A stretch of DNA of 64,000 nucleotides from Mycolicibacterium arabiense (GTDB lineage: Bacteria; Actinomycetota; Actinomycetes; Mycobacteriales; Mycobacteriaceae): assembly GCF_010731815.2 (NCBI RefSeq), contig NZ_AP022593.1, forward strand, positions 2,852,001-2,916,000, given 5' to 3'. Shown in pieces: positions 34,784 through 46,387 of the stretch. The notes under the pieces were generated by a model. That model was not told the DNA's origin and did no database searches. It saw nothing but the letters and a program-made list of their open reading frames with translations. The position numbers and the translations under genes are program-made. The first letter of the stretch is position 1. Every line of letters begins with the position of its first letter.

Positions 34784-35474
34784 CGCACGCCACGCGCTTG
34801 CCTGCGTCACCGGTGGCCATCGTCGTCTCGTCCGGTCCGGGCGCGCCGTTCACCTGCTGGTAGCGCTCGGGCGGGATGTTCGCGAAGTTGTCGGCCTTCT
34901 CGTGGATGATGATGGCCGTCTTCTGACCGGCCTGCAGGTCGGCTGCGGTGAACGCGTCGGTGGTCGTCACGACCATCGCCGTGCCGTCCTCGCGCACCTG
35001 CAGCGAGGTGAGGTCGCCGCTGGCGGGGTGCCCGCTGTGCCCGCCCACCTGGAAGTGTCCACCGGCGGAGTTGAAGTCGCCTGGCGCGCCGCCGGTTGGC
35101 GCGACCGAGCTGGCCTCGCACTTGCCGACGGAGTGGATGTGCATGCCGTGGAAGCCGGGGGTCAGCTGACCGGGTGACGTGGTCTGCACCGTGACGGTGG
35201 CGTGGCCGCCCTCGAACACGAACTCAGCCCTCGCCACGGTGGTGCCGTCGGGTGACTTGAGGTCCGCGGTGAGGGTCTCCCCGCCACCGGACGCCTCGGC
35301 TTCGCCGCCACCCTCGCCACCCTCGCCGCCGGCCGACGGCGCCTGCGAGCCCGTCCAGACCGGTGGGGTGGTGCCGGGCTGGGTGGCAGTTGGCTCGTTG
35401 GGCGAGCATGCGGCCGCGACCGGGACGATGAGCGCCGCGGCGGCCAGGAATCGAAGCGAGGCTGGAATCGGCAT
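34764..35474 (-). CDS. sodC: Cu/Zn superoxide dismutase, lipoprotein
   Basis: A 236-residue periplasmic or envelope enzyme that dismutates superoxide. The signal peptide ends in a lipobox with Cys23 (VAAAC). A Gly/Glu-rich linker (residues 47-67) leads to the beta-barrel. [13 protein letters not shown] contains copper ligands and a disulfide Cys, [13 protein letters not shown] holds the bridging and zinc His residues, and GKRVACGVI is the C-terminal motif with the second disulfide Cys. ATG 35474 lies 7 nt after TAGGCT (35481-35486), so a leaderless transcript is likely, in addition to read-through from virR 9 bp upstream. Confidence 0.97.
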   Translation of the reverse strand: MPIPASLRFLAAAALIVPVAAACSPNEPTATQPGTTPPVWTGSQAPSAGGEGGEGGGEAEASGGGETLTADLKSPDGTTVARAEFVFEGGHATVTVQTTSPGQLTPGFHGMHIHSVGKCEASSVAPTGGAPGDFNSAGGHFQVGGHSGHPASGDLTSLQVREDGTAMVVTTTDAFTAADLQAGQKTAIIIHEKADNFANIPPERYQQVNGAPGPDETTMATGDAGKRVACGVISGQ

Positions 35475-35483
35475 GCCAAAAGC

Positions 35484-35948
35484 CTAACCGGTGACCAGCA
35501 CGACCACGCCGGGCGGTTGCTCCGCCAGTTCGGGAGTGCGCGGCGCGACGGGCGCTTCGATGAGCCTGCCCACTTCGCGGGCGGCTTGTTCCTCACCGCG
35601 AGCCTCGCCGAAGTAGACGGTGGTCTCGGGCACGTCCGGGATGTTGAGGTTCCCGGTCTCGGTGACGTTCCAGTCGGCGTCGCGCAAGCGGGTGGCCACG
35701 CCTTCGGCGGCGCCTGCCACCTCGGAGACGTTGAACACGCGCACGTCGGCCTTGGCCGGTGGCGCCTCGTCGGCTGCTGAGCTGGTCGGGCTTGCGGTGA
35801 CCGTGCTGACGACCGTCGACGAATCGCTGTCGGAGTCCGAATCGGAGCCCATCGACTGGAAGCCGACCAGCAGGAATACGACGCCCAGGAAGAGCAGCAC
35901 CATGACGATGGCGCGCAGGGGTAACCCGGAGGATTCTCGCTGATTCAT
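35484..35948 (-). CDS. virR: LytR_C-domain envelope protein, VirR orthologue
   Basis: A 154-residue membrane-anchored protein: cytoplasmic start, one transmembrane helix (ALPLRAIVMVLLFLGVVFLL region, residues 12-33), a Ser/Asp-rich linker (SDSDSDSDS), then a LytR C-terminal domain (ADVRVFNVSEVAGAAEGVAT). In M. tuberculosis VirR (Rv0431) controls vesicle release and cell-wall permeability. ATG 35948 lies 8 nt after TACAGT (35956-35961), supporting it over the ATG three codons upstream. sodC follows 9 bp downstream. Confidence 0.9.
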   Translation of the reverse strand: MNQRESSGLPLRAIVMVLLFLGVVFLLVGFQSMGSDSDSDSDSSTVVSTVTASPTSSAADEAPPAKADVRVFNVSEVAGAAEGVATRLRDADWNVTETGNLNIPDVPETTVYFGEARGEEQAAREVGRLIEAPVAPRTPELAEQPPGVVVLVTG

Positions 35949-35997
35949 CGCACCCACTGTATTACGCCGCCGTTCCCGGCAGCCGATGCCTCGACGC

Positions 35998-36306
35998 TCA
36001 GGTGACGTCGAAGCCGAGCTTGCGCGCCGCTCGCGCCTTCTGCCTGCTGGCCCGCAACCGGCGGAGGCGCTTGACCAGCATGGGGTCGGCTGCCAGCGCC
36101 TCGGGTCGGTCCACCAGGGCGTTGAGCACCTGGTAGTAGCGGGTGGCCGACATCGAGAACAACTCCTTGATGGCGTCTTCCTTGGACCCTGCGTACTTCC
36201 ACCACTGCCGTTCGAAGGCGAGGATGTCGTGCTCGCGTCGGGTCAGCCCATCGGTGAGCGCAGAGTCGTCTCCGGACTTGTCAGTCCGTGCGATGGCGCC
36301 GTCCAT
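35998..36306 (-). CDS. DUF3263 protein (Rv0430 family)
   Basis: A 102-residue, highly conserved actinobacterial protein: LTDGLTRREHDILAFERQWW, then KEDAIKELFSMSATRYYQVL, then VKRLRRLRASRQKARAARKL. The middle looks like a helix-turn-helix (IKELFSMSATRYYQVLNALV region), and the basic C-terminus could bind nucleic acid. DNA-binding is an inference; no function is established to my knowledge. ATG 36306 is chosen because homologues start MDGA and are 102 long. It is first in the operon with virR, sodC, the YbdK-like ligase and the LON protein, and divergent from def. Confidence 0.88.
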   Translation of the reverse strand: MDGAIARTDKSGDDSALTDGLTRREHDILAFERQWWKYAGSKEDAIKELFSMSATRYYQVLNALVDRPEALAADPMLVKRLRRLRASRQKARAARKLGFDVT

Positions 36307-36346
36307 AGTCTTTTTCCAGGGCCCTTCCGAAGATATCGACGACAAT

Positions 36347-36388
36347 CCGTTCGTAACGGCGATATTCAATCACGATCGGCGTGATTGA
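36347..36388. promoter_or_regulatory. Cluster of perfect palindromes between DUF3263 gene and def
   Basis: CCGTT-CGT-AACGG (36347-36359) and TCAATCACG-ATCGG-CGTGATTGA (36366-36388, 9-bp perfect arms) lie in the 138-bp divergent region. Half-matching GATATCG/CGATATT flanks the first. Perfect 9-bp arms suggest an operator for a dimeric regulator; the protein is unknown. Confidence 0.55.
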
Positions 36389-36444
36389 GCCGTGATGTGA
36401 CCCGCGAGTCGGCTGACCGAAGCTGGCTCACTAATCTCATGGTC

Positions 36445-37038
36445 GTGGCCGTCGTTCCGATTCGCATCGTGGGTGATCCCGTCCTGCACACTGCGACAAG
36501 TCCCGTCCCCGTCGATGACGACGGAAACCTCCCGCCCGGTTTGGCCGATCTGATCGCCGATCTGTACGACACGATGGACGCCGCGCACGGAGTGGGCTTG
36601 GCCGCCAATCAAATCGGCGCGGCACAGCGGGTGTTCGTCTACGACTGCGCCGACGAGCGCGGCCGCACGACCCGCCGCCGCGGCGTGGTGGTGAACCCGG
36701 TCCTGGAGACCTCCGAGGTTCCCGAGACCATGCCGGACCCCGATGACGACGACGAGGGTTGCCTCTCGGTTCCCGGCGAGTCGTTCCCGACCGGGCGCGC
36801 CGAATGGGCGAAGGTCACCGGCCTCGACGCCGACGGCACGCCCATCACGCTCGAGGGCAACGGACTGTTCGCCAGGATGCTGCAGCACGAGACCGGACAC
36901 CTCGACGGCTTCACCTATCTCGACCGGCTGGTCGGCAGGCACGCACGCGCAGCCAAGCGCAGCGTCAAGTCGCACGGCTGGGGCGTGCCCGGGTTGACGT
37001 GGATGCCCGGCGAGGACCCCGACCCCTTCGGTCACTGA
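36445..37038 (+). CDS. def: Peptide deformylase
   Basis: A 197-residue Fe2+/Zn2+ enzyme that removes the N-formyl group from nascent proteins. Motif 1 is [10 protein letters not shown] (residues 49-58), motif 2 EGCLSVP with metal ligand Cys106, and motif 3 QHETGHLDG with ligands His148 and His152 and catalytic Glu149. GTG 36445 lies 8 nt after TAATCT (36432-36437) and yields the M. tuberculosis length and start ([10 protein letters not shown]), so it is preferred over ATG 36439. The GNAT gene follows with a 2-bp gap. Confidence 0.97.
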   Translation: MAVVPIRIVGDPVLHTATSPVPVDDDGNLPPGLADLIADLYDTMDAAHGVGLAANQIGAAQRVFVYDCADERGRTTRRRGVVVNPVLETSEVPETMPDPDDDDEGCLSVPGESFPTGRAEWAKVTGLDADGTPITLEGNGLFARMLQHETGHLDGFTYLDRLVGRHARAAKRSVKSHGWGVPGLTWMPGEDPDPFGH

Positions 37039-37040
37039 GC

Positions 37041-37934
37041 GTGCTGCTGCCGCCGGAGGGCGCCAGGGTGAGCCTGCGCTACCGGCTACCCGAGCCCGCC
37101 GAGCGGCCGTACACCGACGTGATCGGCCACGTCGAGCGATCCGGCCCGACGATCGCCATCCGCACCCGCCGCGGCGAGCTGGTGACCGTCGACGCGGCAG
37201 ACGTGCAGGCGGTGCGGGTGATCCCCGAGATGCCGGTCCGGACGTCGCAGATCCGCAACCTCGAACACGCCGCCGCCCTGGCGTGGCCCGGGGCGGAGCA
37301 ACGGTGGATCGACGGCTGGCTGCTGCGGTTCGGCGGCGGACACACCCGTCGCGCCAATTCGGCCGTGCCACTCGAGGGTTGGGCGGGCCCGGCCACGCTG
37401 CCCGCGATCGTCGACTGGTACGCCGAGCGTGGCGTGCCGCCACTGGTCGCGGCGCCCGATCGGCTGTTGCGCCTGCCCGCCGGCATCGCGGTCGACGGCG
37501 AGAACTCGATCATGGTCGGCGACGTGAAACCCGGCGAGCCGGAGCCGGGGGTGTCGTTTGCGCTCGAACCCGACGCCGGGTGGCGCCAGGTGGACCAGCG
37601 CGGCGTCCCCGACGACGTGCTCGCCGCCGTCGTCGACGGGGAGGTGACATTCGCGACGATCCCGGGCACGGCCGTCGCACGCGCTGCGGTGACCACCGCA
37701 CCGGACGGGACGCGGTGGGTGGGCCTGTCGGCCGTGCACGTCGCCGAGGAGGCCCGCCGGGGCGGCCACGGCCGCGGGATCTGCTCGGCCCTGCTCGCAT
37801 GGGGCGCCGACCGCGGGGCGACGCGGGCGTACGTGCAGGTGGAGGTCGACAACGGCCCGGCGATCGATCTCTACGAGGCCATGGGGTTCCGCACCCACCA
37901 CCGATCGCGGTACGTCGACGCCCGTAGCCTTTGA
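37041..37934 (+). CDS. GNAT-family acetyltransferase with N-terminal SH3-like barrel (Rv0428c-like)
   Basis: A 297-residue protein. Residues 1-60 form a small barrel (GARVSLRYRLPEP and TVDAADVQAVRVIPEM). The C-terminal GNAT fold includes LSAVHVAEEARRGGHGRGIC (acetyl-CoA loop RRGGHGRG) and VEVDNGPAIDLYEAMGFRTH. The layout matches Rv0428c. GTG 37041 agrees with the homologue's start; an in-frame GTG at 37068 has a better Shine-Dalgarno (GGAGG at 37054-37058), so it could also be used. The link with peptide deformylase (2-bp gap) suggests protein N-terminal modification, but that is speculative. Confidence 0.85.
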   Translation: MLLPPEGARVSLRYRLPEPAERPYTDVIGHVERSGPTIAIRTRRGELVTVDAADVQAVRVIPEMPVRTSQIRNLEHAAALAWPGAEQRWIDGWLLRFGGGHTRRANSAVPLEGWAGPATLPAIVDWYAERGVPPLVAAPDRLLRLPAGIAVDGENSIMVGDVKPGEPEPGVSFALEPDAGWRQVDQRGVPDDVLAAVVDGEVTFATIPGTAVARAAVTTAPDGTRWVGLSAVHVAEEARRGGHGRGICSALLAWGADRGATRAYVQVEVDNGPAIDLYEAMGFRTHHRSRYVDARSL

Positions 37935-37937
37935 CGG

Positions 37938-38732
37938 GTGCGCATCGCCACCTGGAACGTGAACTCCATCCGCTCGCGCATCGACCGGGTCACCGGCTGG
38001 TTGGAGCGAGCCGACGTCGACGTGCTGGCCATGCAGGAGACCAAGTGCAAGGACGAGCAGTTCCCCACCCTGCCCTTCGCCGCACTCGGTTACGAGGTGG
38101 CCCACGTCGGCACGAACCAGTGGAACGGCGTGGCGATCGCATCGCGGGTCGGGATCACCGACGTCACCAGCGGCTTCGACGGCCAGCCGATGTGGGACGA
38201 GGCGTCGGAGGCCAGGGCCCTTGGCGCGACGTGCGGTGGCGTCCGGGTGTGGAGCCTGTACGTGCCGAACGGCCGCACCGTGGACTCGCCGCACTATGAG
38301 TACAAGCTGGAATGGCTTGCAGCGCTGCATCAGTCGGCCCGGGGCTGGCTGTCGGCCGACCCGGAGCTGCCCATCGCGCTGGTGGGTGACTGGAACATCG
38401 CGCCGACCGACGACGACGTCTGGGACCCCAAGGTGTTCGAGCACAGCACGCACGTGACCGAACGGGAGCGCAGCGCGTTCCACGCCATCGAGGCCGACTT
38501 CGCCGACGTGGTGCGTCCGTTCACCCCGGGTCCGGGCACCTACACCTATTGGGACTACACGCAATTGCGCTTCCCGCGGCGCGAGGGGATGCGCATCGAC
38601 TTCATCCTCGGCTCCCCCGCGCTCGCGGCGCGCGTCACGCACGCCGAGATCGCCCGCGACGAGCGCAAGCCCGGAAAGAAGGGCACGCCTGCACCGAGCG
38701 ATCACGCGCCGGTGCTGGTCCACCTGTCGTAG
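37938..38732 (+). CDS. xthA: Exodeoxyribonuclease III / AP endonuclease
   Basis: A 264-residue EEP-superfamily nuclease that cleaves at abasic sites and trims 3' blocks in base-excision repair. IATWNVNSIRSRIDRV, MQETKCKDEQFP (Glu metal ligand), ALVGDWNIAPTDDDVWDP, and FRYTY-like TPGPGTYTYWDY followed by MRIDFILGSP and PSDHAPVLV give the catalytic Asp/His set. GTG 37938 lies 8 nt after TAGCCT (37925-37930), so the gene can be transcribed from its own leaderless promoter as well as from the def-GNAT operon. Confidence 0.96.
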   Translation: MRIATWNVNSIRSRIDRVTGWLERADVDVLAMQETKCKDEQFPTLPFAALGYEVAHVGTNQWNGVAIASRVGITDVTSGFDGQPMWDEASEARALGATCGGVRVWSLYVPNGRTVDSPHYEYKLEWLAALHQSARGWLSADPELPIALVGDWNIAPTDDDVWDPKVFEHSTHVTERERSAFHAIEADFADVVRPFTPGPGTYTYWDYTQLRFPRREGMRIDFILGSPALAARVTHAEIARDERKPGKKGTPAPSDHAPVLVHLS

Positions 38733-38770
38733 CCGCGTCGATGTCGGTGCGCCTTCGTACCGTCTGCGTC

Positions 38771-39154
38771 ATGAAGATCCTCGTGGCCACCGGCCTGACC
38801 CAGGGCACCAATCCACGCGACTACCACTACTGCGTCGAAGGCGAACTGGTCTGGCTGCAGGACCCCTGCGACCGCGACCGCAACGACCCCGACAACGGGT
38901 GCGGGTGCAGCCGCGGATTCGCGGGCGCGGCGTCGCATCGGGCCACCACGACGGCGATGATCGTGGACTCCGGCATGAGCCGCGACGACCTGGTGCTGGC
39001 ATTCTCGACCAGCCTCGTCGACGGCGGCTGGCCGCGGGACTGGGCCGAGGAGGTCGCCGACGACAACATCGAGATCGCCACCATGGCCCCGGCGGGCACC
39101 ATCATCGTCAGGCGGTTCGAGGACCTGTACGTCCGCGGGGCGCTACTCCGATGA
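38771..39154 (+). CDS. Conserved hypothetical Cys-rich protein
   Basis: A 127-residue actinobacterial protein of unknown function. The start [20 protein letters not shown] leads to a segment with five acidic residues and three Cys ([20 protein letters not shown], followed by [12 protein letters not shown]), which looks able to bind a metal. The second half is a predicted alpha/beta part ([20 protein letters not shown]). ATG 38771 follows TACCGT (38758-38763) at 8 nt, a leaderless start. It overlaps the convergent MFS gene by 12 bp. I do not recognise a biochemical role. Confidence 0.75.
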   Translation: MKILVATGLTQGTNPRDYHYCVEGELVWLQDPCDRDRNDPDNGCGCSRGFAGAASHRATTTAMIVDSGMSRDDLVLAFSTSLVDGGWPRDWAEEVADDNIEIATMAPAGTIIVRRFEDLYVRGALLR

Positions 39155-40912
39155 GTCCTGTTCCGACGAGCCGTAGCGGCCCGGGTTGAACAGGGACGCG
39201 GCGGCGCCGATCAGCATCATCACCGCGGCGGCGATGAACACGACCGTGAGCCCGGCGTGGAACGGCCCGGTGATCAACTGCGGGAAGAACGTCTGGCCGG
39301 TCAGCACCTCGGCGTTCACCCCGGGCTGATGCAGCGCGCCCGAGGGTGCCAGCAGTTCCTCGATCGGGTTGTAGCCGAGGAACGCCGCGAACAGGCTGCC
39401 CACGGGCGGCAGTTGGGCCACGTCGTGCGCGACCGATGCGGACACGCCTTGGGCCTGCAGCCCGCTGCTCAGCGCCGACGGCAGCGAGTTGGCCAGCCCG
39501 ACGATCATCAGCGAGAAGAAGATGCCGATGGACAGCGACGAGCCCGCGTTGAAGAACGTCGCCCGCACGCCGGAGGCCGCACCGCGTTGTGCCGCAGGCA
39601 CACTCGACATGATCGAGGCGGTGTTGGGTGCGGTGAAGATGCCGCCGCCTAGGCCGTTGAGGAAGACGAGGATGGCGAACACCCAGTAGTCGAAGTTCAC
39701 CGGGATCAGCAGCAGCGCGATGAACGTCGCCGCCATCAGCAGCATGCCGCCCACCGTGAACGGCCGCGCCCCGAAGCGGTCCGACAGCGAGCCCGCGATG
39801 GGGCCTGAAACCAGGAAGCCGACCGTGATCGGCAGCAGGTAGATGCCCGCCCACAGCGGCGTCGACTCGAAGTCGTAGCCGTGCAACGGGAGCCAGATGC
39901 CCTGCAGCCAGATGATCAGCATGAACTGCAGACCACCACGGCCGACCGAGGACATCAGGCCCGCGAGGTTGCCCATCCCGAACGACGCCGACCGGAACAG
40001 TCGCAGATCCACCATCGGCGAGTCGACGCGCAGTTCGACGAAGCAGAACGCGACGAGCAGCGCCAGCCCCAGCCCGATGGCGCCGAGCACCCACGGACTG
40101 GTCCAGCCGGTGGGAGCGTCGCCGTAGGGCTGGATGCCGTAGGTGATGCCGATCAGCAGGATCGTGAGGCCGAGGCCGAAGGTCGCCGTGCCTGCCCAGT
40201 CCAACCGGCCGGGTGTCTTGACGCCCAGTTCGCGCAGCGACCGGACGCTCCAGATCGTGCCTGCGATGCCGATGGGCACGCCGACCCAGAAGATCGCCTG
40301 CCAGTGCCACTCCGACAGGAACCCGCCGATCAGCAGGCCGAGGAACGATCCGGCGACCGCCGACACCATGTTCACCCCGAGGGCCATGCCGCGCTGATTG
40401 GCCGGGAACGCGTCGGTGAGGATCGCCGACGACGACGCCATCAGCATGGCGCCGCCGATGCCCTGCACGACGCGCCAGCCGATGAGCCACACCGCACCGC
40501 CGCCGAGGTGGAACGGGTCGAACGACAGCGCGACGGCCGCGACGGTGAACACGACGAAGCCGTAGTTGTAGATCCGGACGCGGCCGAACATGTCCCCGAG
40601 CCGGCCGAACGGCACCACCAGCACCGCGGTCACCACGAGGTAGCCCATCAGCATCCACAGCAGGTAGCTCACGTTGCCCGGTGCCAGCGGATTGAGGCCG
40701 ATGCCACGGAAGATCGCGGGGAGCGAGATGAGCACGATCGACGCGTTGATCGTCGCGAGCAGTGTGCCCAACGTGGTGTTGGACAACACGATCCACTTGT
40801 AGTGCGGGTGGTCGTGATCCATCCGCCTGCGCCGTCGCGCGGTGGCGACGGTGCCTTCGTCGGGGTGGGCGGCTAGTTCGGGATTCGTCGTCATCATCGT
40901 CTCAGTCGTCAT
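39143..40912 (-). CDS. MFS transporter, DHA2 (14-helix) drug:H+ antiporter type
   Basis: A 589-residue integral membrane exporter. Helix 1 begins at about residue 40 ([20 protein letters not shown]), the motif A loop is [13 protein letters not shown], motif C is present in [19 protein letters not shown], and 14 hydrophobic segments are counted. Similar proteins export drugs or lipids. The N-terminal 40 residues are charged and cytoplasmic. ATG 40912 is selected because the in-frame ATG 40948 lies within the promoter. The promoter TTGCCC-18 bp-TAACAT is in an unusually AT-rich patch. It is divergent from thiC, but functional linkage is not evident. Confidence 0.9.
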   Translation of the reverse strand: MTTETMMTTNPELAAHPDEGTVATARRRRRMDHDHPHYKWIVLSNTTLGTLLATINASIVLISLPAIFRGIGLNPLAPGNVSYLLWMLMGYLVVTAVLVVPFGRLGDMFGRVRIYNYGFVVFTVAAVALSFDPFHLGGGAVWLIGWRVVQGIGGAMLMASSSAILTDAFPANQRGMALGVNMVSAVAGSFLGLLIGGFLSEWHWQAIFWVGVPIGIAGTIWSVRSLRELGVKTPGRLDWAGTATFGLGLTILLIGITYGIQPYGDAPTGWTSPWVLGAIGLGLALLVAFCFVELRVDSPMVDLRLFRSASFGMGNLAGLMSSVGRGGLQFMLIIWLQGIWLPLHGYDFESTPLWAGIYLLPITVGFLVSGPIAGSLSDRFGARPFTVGGMLLMAATFIALLLIPVNFDYWVFAILVFLNGLGGGIFTAPNTASIMSSVPAAQRGAASGVRATFFNAGSSLSIGIFFSLMIVGLANSLPSALSSGLQAQGVSASVAHDVAQLPPVGSLFAAFLGYNPIEELLAPSGALHQPGVNAEVLTGQTFFPQLITGPFHAGLTVVFIAAAVMMLIGAAASLFNPGRYGSSEQDSSE

Positions 40913-40948
40913 CGGCTTCGGTAGTGGGCGACGCTGCCCAAAAAACAT

Positions 40949-40978
40949 ATGTTAGCTATGCAAAAGATCCCAGGGCAA
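40949..40978 (-). promoter_or_regulatory. Promoter of the MFS exporter
   Basis: On the minus strand TTGCCC (40973-40978) and TAACAT (40949-40954) are 18 bp apart. They lie in an AT-rich patch that also holds the perfect palindrome AACATATGTT (40944-40953) over the -10, a likely repressor site. Confidence 0.55.
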
Positions 40979-41034
40979 GTTCTATTCCCGCGGCCGTCCG
41001 CGAATCCCCACTGTCGGACCCGCCGACCCTGCGG

Positions 41035-41040
41035 TACGTT
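41035..41040 (+). promoter_or_regulatory. -10 box of thiC operon
   Basis: TACGTT (41035-41040) predicts a start near 41047, which is the first base of the riboswitch P1 region. No strong -35 is visible. Confidence 0.45.
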
Positions 41041-41046
41041 GACGAA

Positions 41047-43557
<2,511 letters not shown>

Positions 43558-43561
<4 letters not shown>

Positions 43562-44175
43562 GCCTCGAGGCCATCGCCGGCGTCGCGCACGAACCCCCGG
43601 GGACGCCCACCGGCGCGGTCGTGCTCACCCACGGTGCGGGCGGCAGCCGGGACGCCCCGATGCTCGTGCGGGTCTGCGACGAGTGGGCGCGACGGGGCTT
43701 CCTCGCGGTCCGGTTCAACCTGCCGTACCGACGGCGCAGACCCAAGGGGCCGCCGTCGGGATCCGCCGCCGCCGATCAGGCGGGCGTGGTCGAAGCCGTC
43801 GACCTGGTGCGAGGCATGCTGGCCGACGTCCCGGTGCTGGCAGGTGGGCACTCCTACGGGGGCCGGATGACGTCGATGGCGGTGGCCGACGGTCTCGCCG
43901 TCGACGTGCTCACCCTGTTCTCCTATCCCCTGCACCCGCCGGGCAAGCCGGAACGGCTGCGCACCCAACATCTGCCGGACATCGCCGTGCCGACGGTGTT
44001 CACACACGGCACGTCCGACCCGTTCGGAACCATCGACGAACTGCGGTCGGCCGCGGCCCTGCTGGCCGGGCCATCGGCGGTCGTCGAGGTCACCGGCGCC
44101 CGGCACGACCTCGGGTCGAAGACGCTCGACGTGCCAGCGCTGGCCGTCGACGCAGCCCTGAGTTTCCTGGCCTGA
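43558..44175 (+). CDS. Alpha/beta-hydrolase (KANL3/Tex30-like, Rv0421c family)
   Basis: A 205-residue alpha/beta hydrolase. THGAGGSRDAPML is the oxyanion loop, AGGHSYGGRMTSMAVAD holds the nucleophile Ser in G-x-S-x-G, VFTHGTSDPFGT carries the acid Asp, and GARHDL gives the catalytic His. The substrate is unknown; it is fused by ATGA overlap to thiD and conserved next to thiCD in mycobacteria, so a link to thiamine turnover or general esterase function is possible but unproven. Confidence 0.83.
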
Positions 44176-44194
44176 ATACTGCTATCTTCCGGGG

Positions 44195-44854
44195 GTGACC
44201 TGGCCGTCCGGAGACCCGAATCAGCCCCACGGGGCGCCGCCCCCACCACCGCAGGGGCAGGGTGGGTATCCGCCGCCGCCACACCAGCCGCCGGGTGGCT
44301 ACCCGCCCCCGCCACCGCCCGGTGGAGGGTATCCGCCGCCTCCGCCGCCGCTGCCGTATCAGGGTGCGCCGTACGGCCAGCCGCAGGGACAGCCCTATCC
44401 CCCGCCGCCGAAGAAGTCGAGTAAGGGCCTCATCATCGGGCTCTCGATCCTCGGCCTGGTGGTGCTGATCGGCATCGTCGTCGTGGTCGTCGCCGTCTTC
44501 GCGCTGAAGGACACCACCGTCGCGACCGACATGAAGGTCGGCGACTGCATCTCCGACATCCCGACCGACGCCCGCGTGCTGACCCTGCCGACCATCGAGT
44601 GCGCGCAACCGCACGGCGGCGAGGTGTACGCGGTGCTCAACATGCCCGACGGCGACTACCCCGGCACCGCGGCCATCGACGAGTGGCAGAACAGGTGCCC
44701 CGAGGAACTGGCCACCTACTCGCCGGAGGCGATGCTCGACGACACCGTCGGCGTGTACGTCCTGTACCCGACGGAAGAGACCTGGGAGGCCGGCGATCGC
44801 GCCGTGACGTGCATCGCCACCCTCGATCCCAAGCGCAGCGGCACCCTCAAGTAA
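44195..44854 (+). CDS. Pro-rich membrane protein with septum-formation-like extracellular domain
   Basis: A 219-residue protein: a cytoplasmic Pro/Gly-rich tail of about 75 residues with PPPPP runs, one transmembrane helix (LIIGLSILGLVVLIGIVVVV), and an extracellular Septum_form-like domain with four Cys (VGDCISDIP, PTIECAQPHGGEVYAV, NRCPEELATY, VTCIATLDP), likely in two disulfides. Such proteins occur widely in actinobacteria; the role in division is only inferred. GTG 44195 lies 7 nt after TATCTT (44183-44188), implying a leaderless mRNA and no read-through dependence on thiD. Confidence 0.8.
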   Translation: MTWPSGDPNQPHGAPPPPPQGQGGYPPPPHQPPGGYPPPPPPGGGYPPPPPPLPYQGAPYGQPQGQPYPPPPKKSSKGLIIGLSILGLVVLIGIVVVVVAVFALKDTTVATDMKVGDCISDIPTDARVLTLPTIECAQPHGGEVYAVLNMPDGDYPGTAAIDEWQNRCPEELATYSPEAMLDDTVGVYVLYPTEETWEAGDRAVTCIATLDPKRSGTLK

Positions 44855-44882
44855 TAGCCGTTACCCCTGGTACCGTCCCCTC

Positions 44883-46370
44883 ATGACTGAGAAGCTGTTC
44901 GACGCGGTCATCGTGGGTGCCGGATTCGCGGGCATTGGCGCTGCCATCCAGCTCAAGCGCCTCGGCATCGAGGACTTCGTCATCCTCGAGCGGGAGGACG
45001 ACCTCGGCGGTACGTGGTACGTCAACCACTACCCCGGACTGGCCGTCGACGTCCCCACCACGACGTACTCGTACTACTTCGAGCCCAACCCGAACTGGTC
45101 GCGCCTGTTCACGCCCGGGCCCGAGATCAAGCGGTACGCCGACGACGTCGCCGACAAGTACGACGTGCGCAAGCACATGCGGTTCAACGTCAGCGTCGAG
45201 GGCGCGCGGTGGGACGAGGAAGCCCAGGTGTGGCGCGTCGCCCTGCGCGACGGCGAGACCATCAGCGGGCGTTACCTGTTCACCGCGACGGGCTTCCTGT
45301 CCCAGCCCAAGGTGCCCGACATCCCGGGCATCCACGATTTCGACGGCAAGGTCATCCACACCACCGAGTGGGAGGACGACTTCGACCCCACCGGCCGCCG
45401 CATCGCGGTGATCGGCACGGGCGCCACCGCCGTGCAGCTCATCCCGGAGTTGGCCAAGCGCGCCGCCGACCTGACGGTGTACCAGCGCACGCCGATCTGG
45501 GTGGTCCCGAAGATCGACCTGCGCTTCGGCGAGCGGGCCAAGCGCGTGTTCAAGCGGTTCCCGTTCACGCAGCGGGCACTGCGGTGGTTCACCGACTCCG
45601 TCTACGAGGTGATGGTGTCGGTCGGCGTCGTGCACTTCAAGACCTTCAAGGGGCGGTTCAACATCTCGGCCGCCGACCTATCGAAGATGCACCGCTTCGT
45701 GGTGATCAGGGACAAGGAGCTGCGCCGCCGGCTCACTCCCGACTACGACTTCGGTTGCAAGCGGCCGACTTTCAGCAACGGCTTCTACCGCGCGTTCACC
45801 AAGCCCAACGTCCACCTGCAGGACGTCGGGATCGACCACGTGCAGTCCGACGGGATCGTCGGCAAGGACGGCACCAAGAACGTCATCGACACCTTGGTGC
45901 TTGCCACTGGATTCGACCTGTGGGAGGCCAACTTCCCCGCCATCGAGGTGATCGGCCGCGACGGCCGCAACCTCGGCAAGTGGTGGCGCGAGACGCGGTT
46001 CCAGGCCTACCAGGGCGTGTCGATGCCGTACTTCCCCAATTACCTCAGCCTCGCCAGCCCGTACGCCTTCCTCGGGTTGAACTTCTTCAACACGATGGAG
46101 TATCAGATGCGGTTGATGGAGCGGCTGTTCTCGGAGGTGAAGCGGCGCGGCGCAACGACTTTCGAGGTCACCGAGGAAGCCAACACCCGCTACCTCGACC
46201 GCATGACCGAGCTGCTCGGCGACTCGCTGTTCACGCTCGGCAACTGCGCGAGCGCACGGTCCTACTATTACAACCCCGCGGGTGAGCCGACGCTGCTGCG
46301 GCCCACCACCACCGAGACCGCGATCCGGGAAGCAACCGAGTTCCCGCTCAGCGACTACCGCATCGCATAG
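44883..46370 (+). CDS. Flavin-containing (Baeyer-Villiger-type) monooxygenase
   Basis: A 495-residue FAD/NADPH enzyme. The FAD Rossmann motif is GAGFAGIGAA (residues 12-21), the NADPH motif GTGATAVQ lies near 178, and the BVMO fingerprint F-x-G-x3-H-x3-W is seen in FDGKVIHTTEW. Mycobacteria contain many such enzymes, including the EthA prodrug activator; substrates are usually ketones or sulfides. ATG 44883 follows TACCGT (44871-44876) at 7 nt, a leaderless start. A small hydrophobic protein is encoded 17 bp downstream. Confidence 0.92.
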   Translation: MTEKLFDAVIVGAGFAGIGAAIQLKRLGIEDFVILEREDDLGGTWYVNHYPGLAVDVPTTTYSYYFEPNPNWSRLFTPGPEIKRYADDVADKYDVRKHMRFNVSVEGARWDEEAQVWRVALRDGETISGRYLFTATGFLSQPKVPDIPGIHDFDGKVIHTTEWEDDFDPTGRRIAVIGTGATAVQLIPELAKRAADLTVYQRTPIWVVPKIDLRFGERAKRVFKRFPFTQRALRWFTDSVYEVMVSVGVVHFKTFKGRFNISAADLSKMHRFVVIRDKELRRRLTPDYDFGCKRPTFSNGFYRAFTKPNVHLQDVGIDHVQSDGIVGKDGTKNVIDTLVLATGFDLWEANFPAIEVIGRDGRNLGKWWRETRFQAYQGVSMPYFPNYLSLASPYAFLGLNFFNTMEYQMRLMERLFSEVKRRGATTFEVTEEANTRYLDRMTELLGDSLFTLGNCASARSYYYNPAGEPTLLRPTTTETAIREATEFPLSDYRIA

Positions 46371-46387
46371 ACGAAAGAGGATCACAC

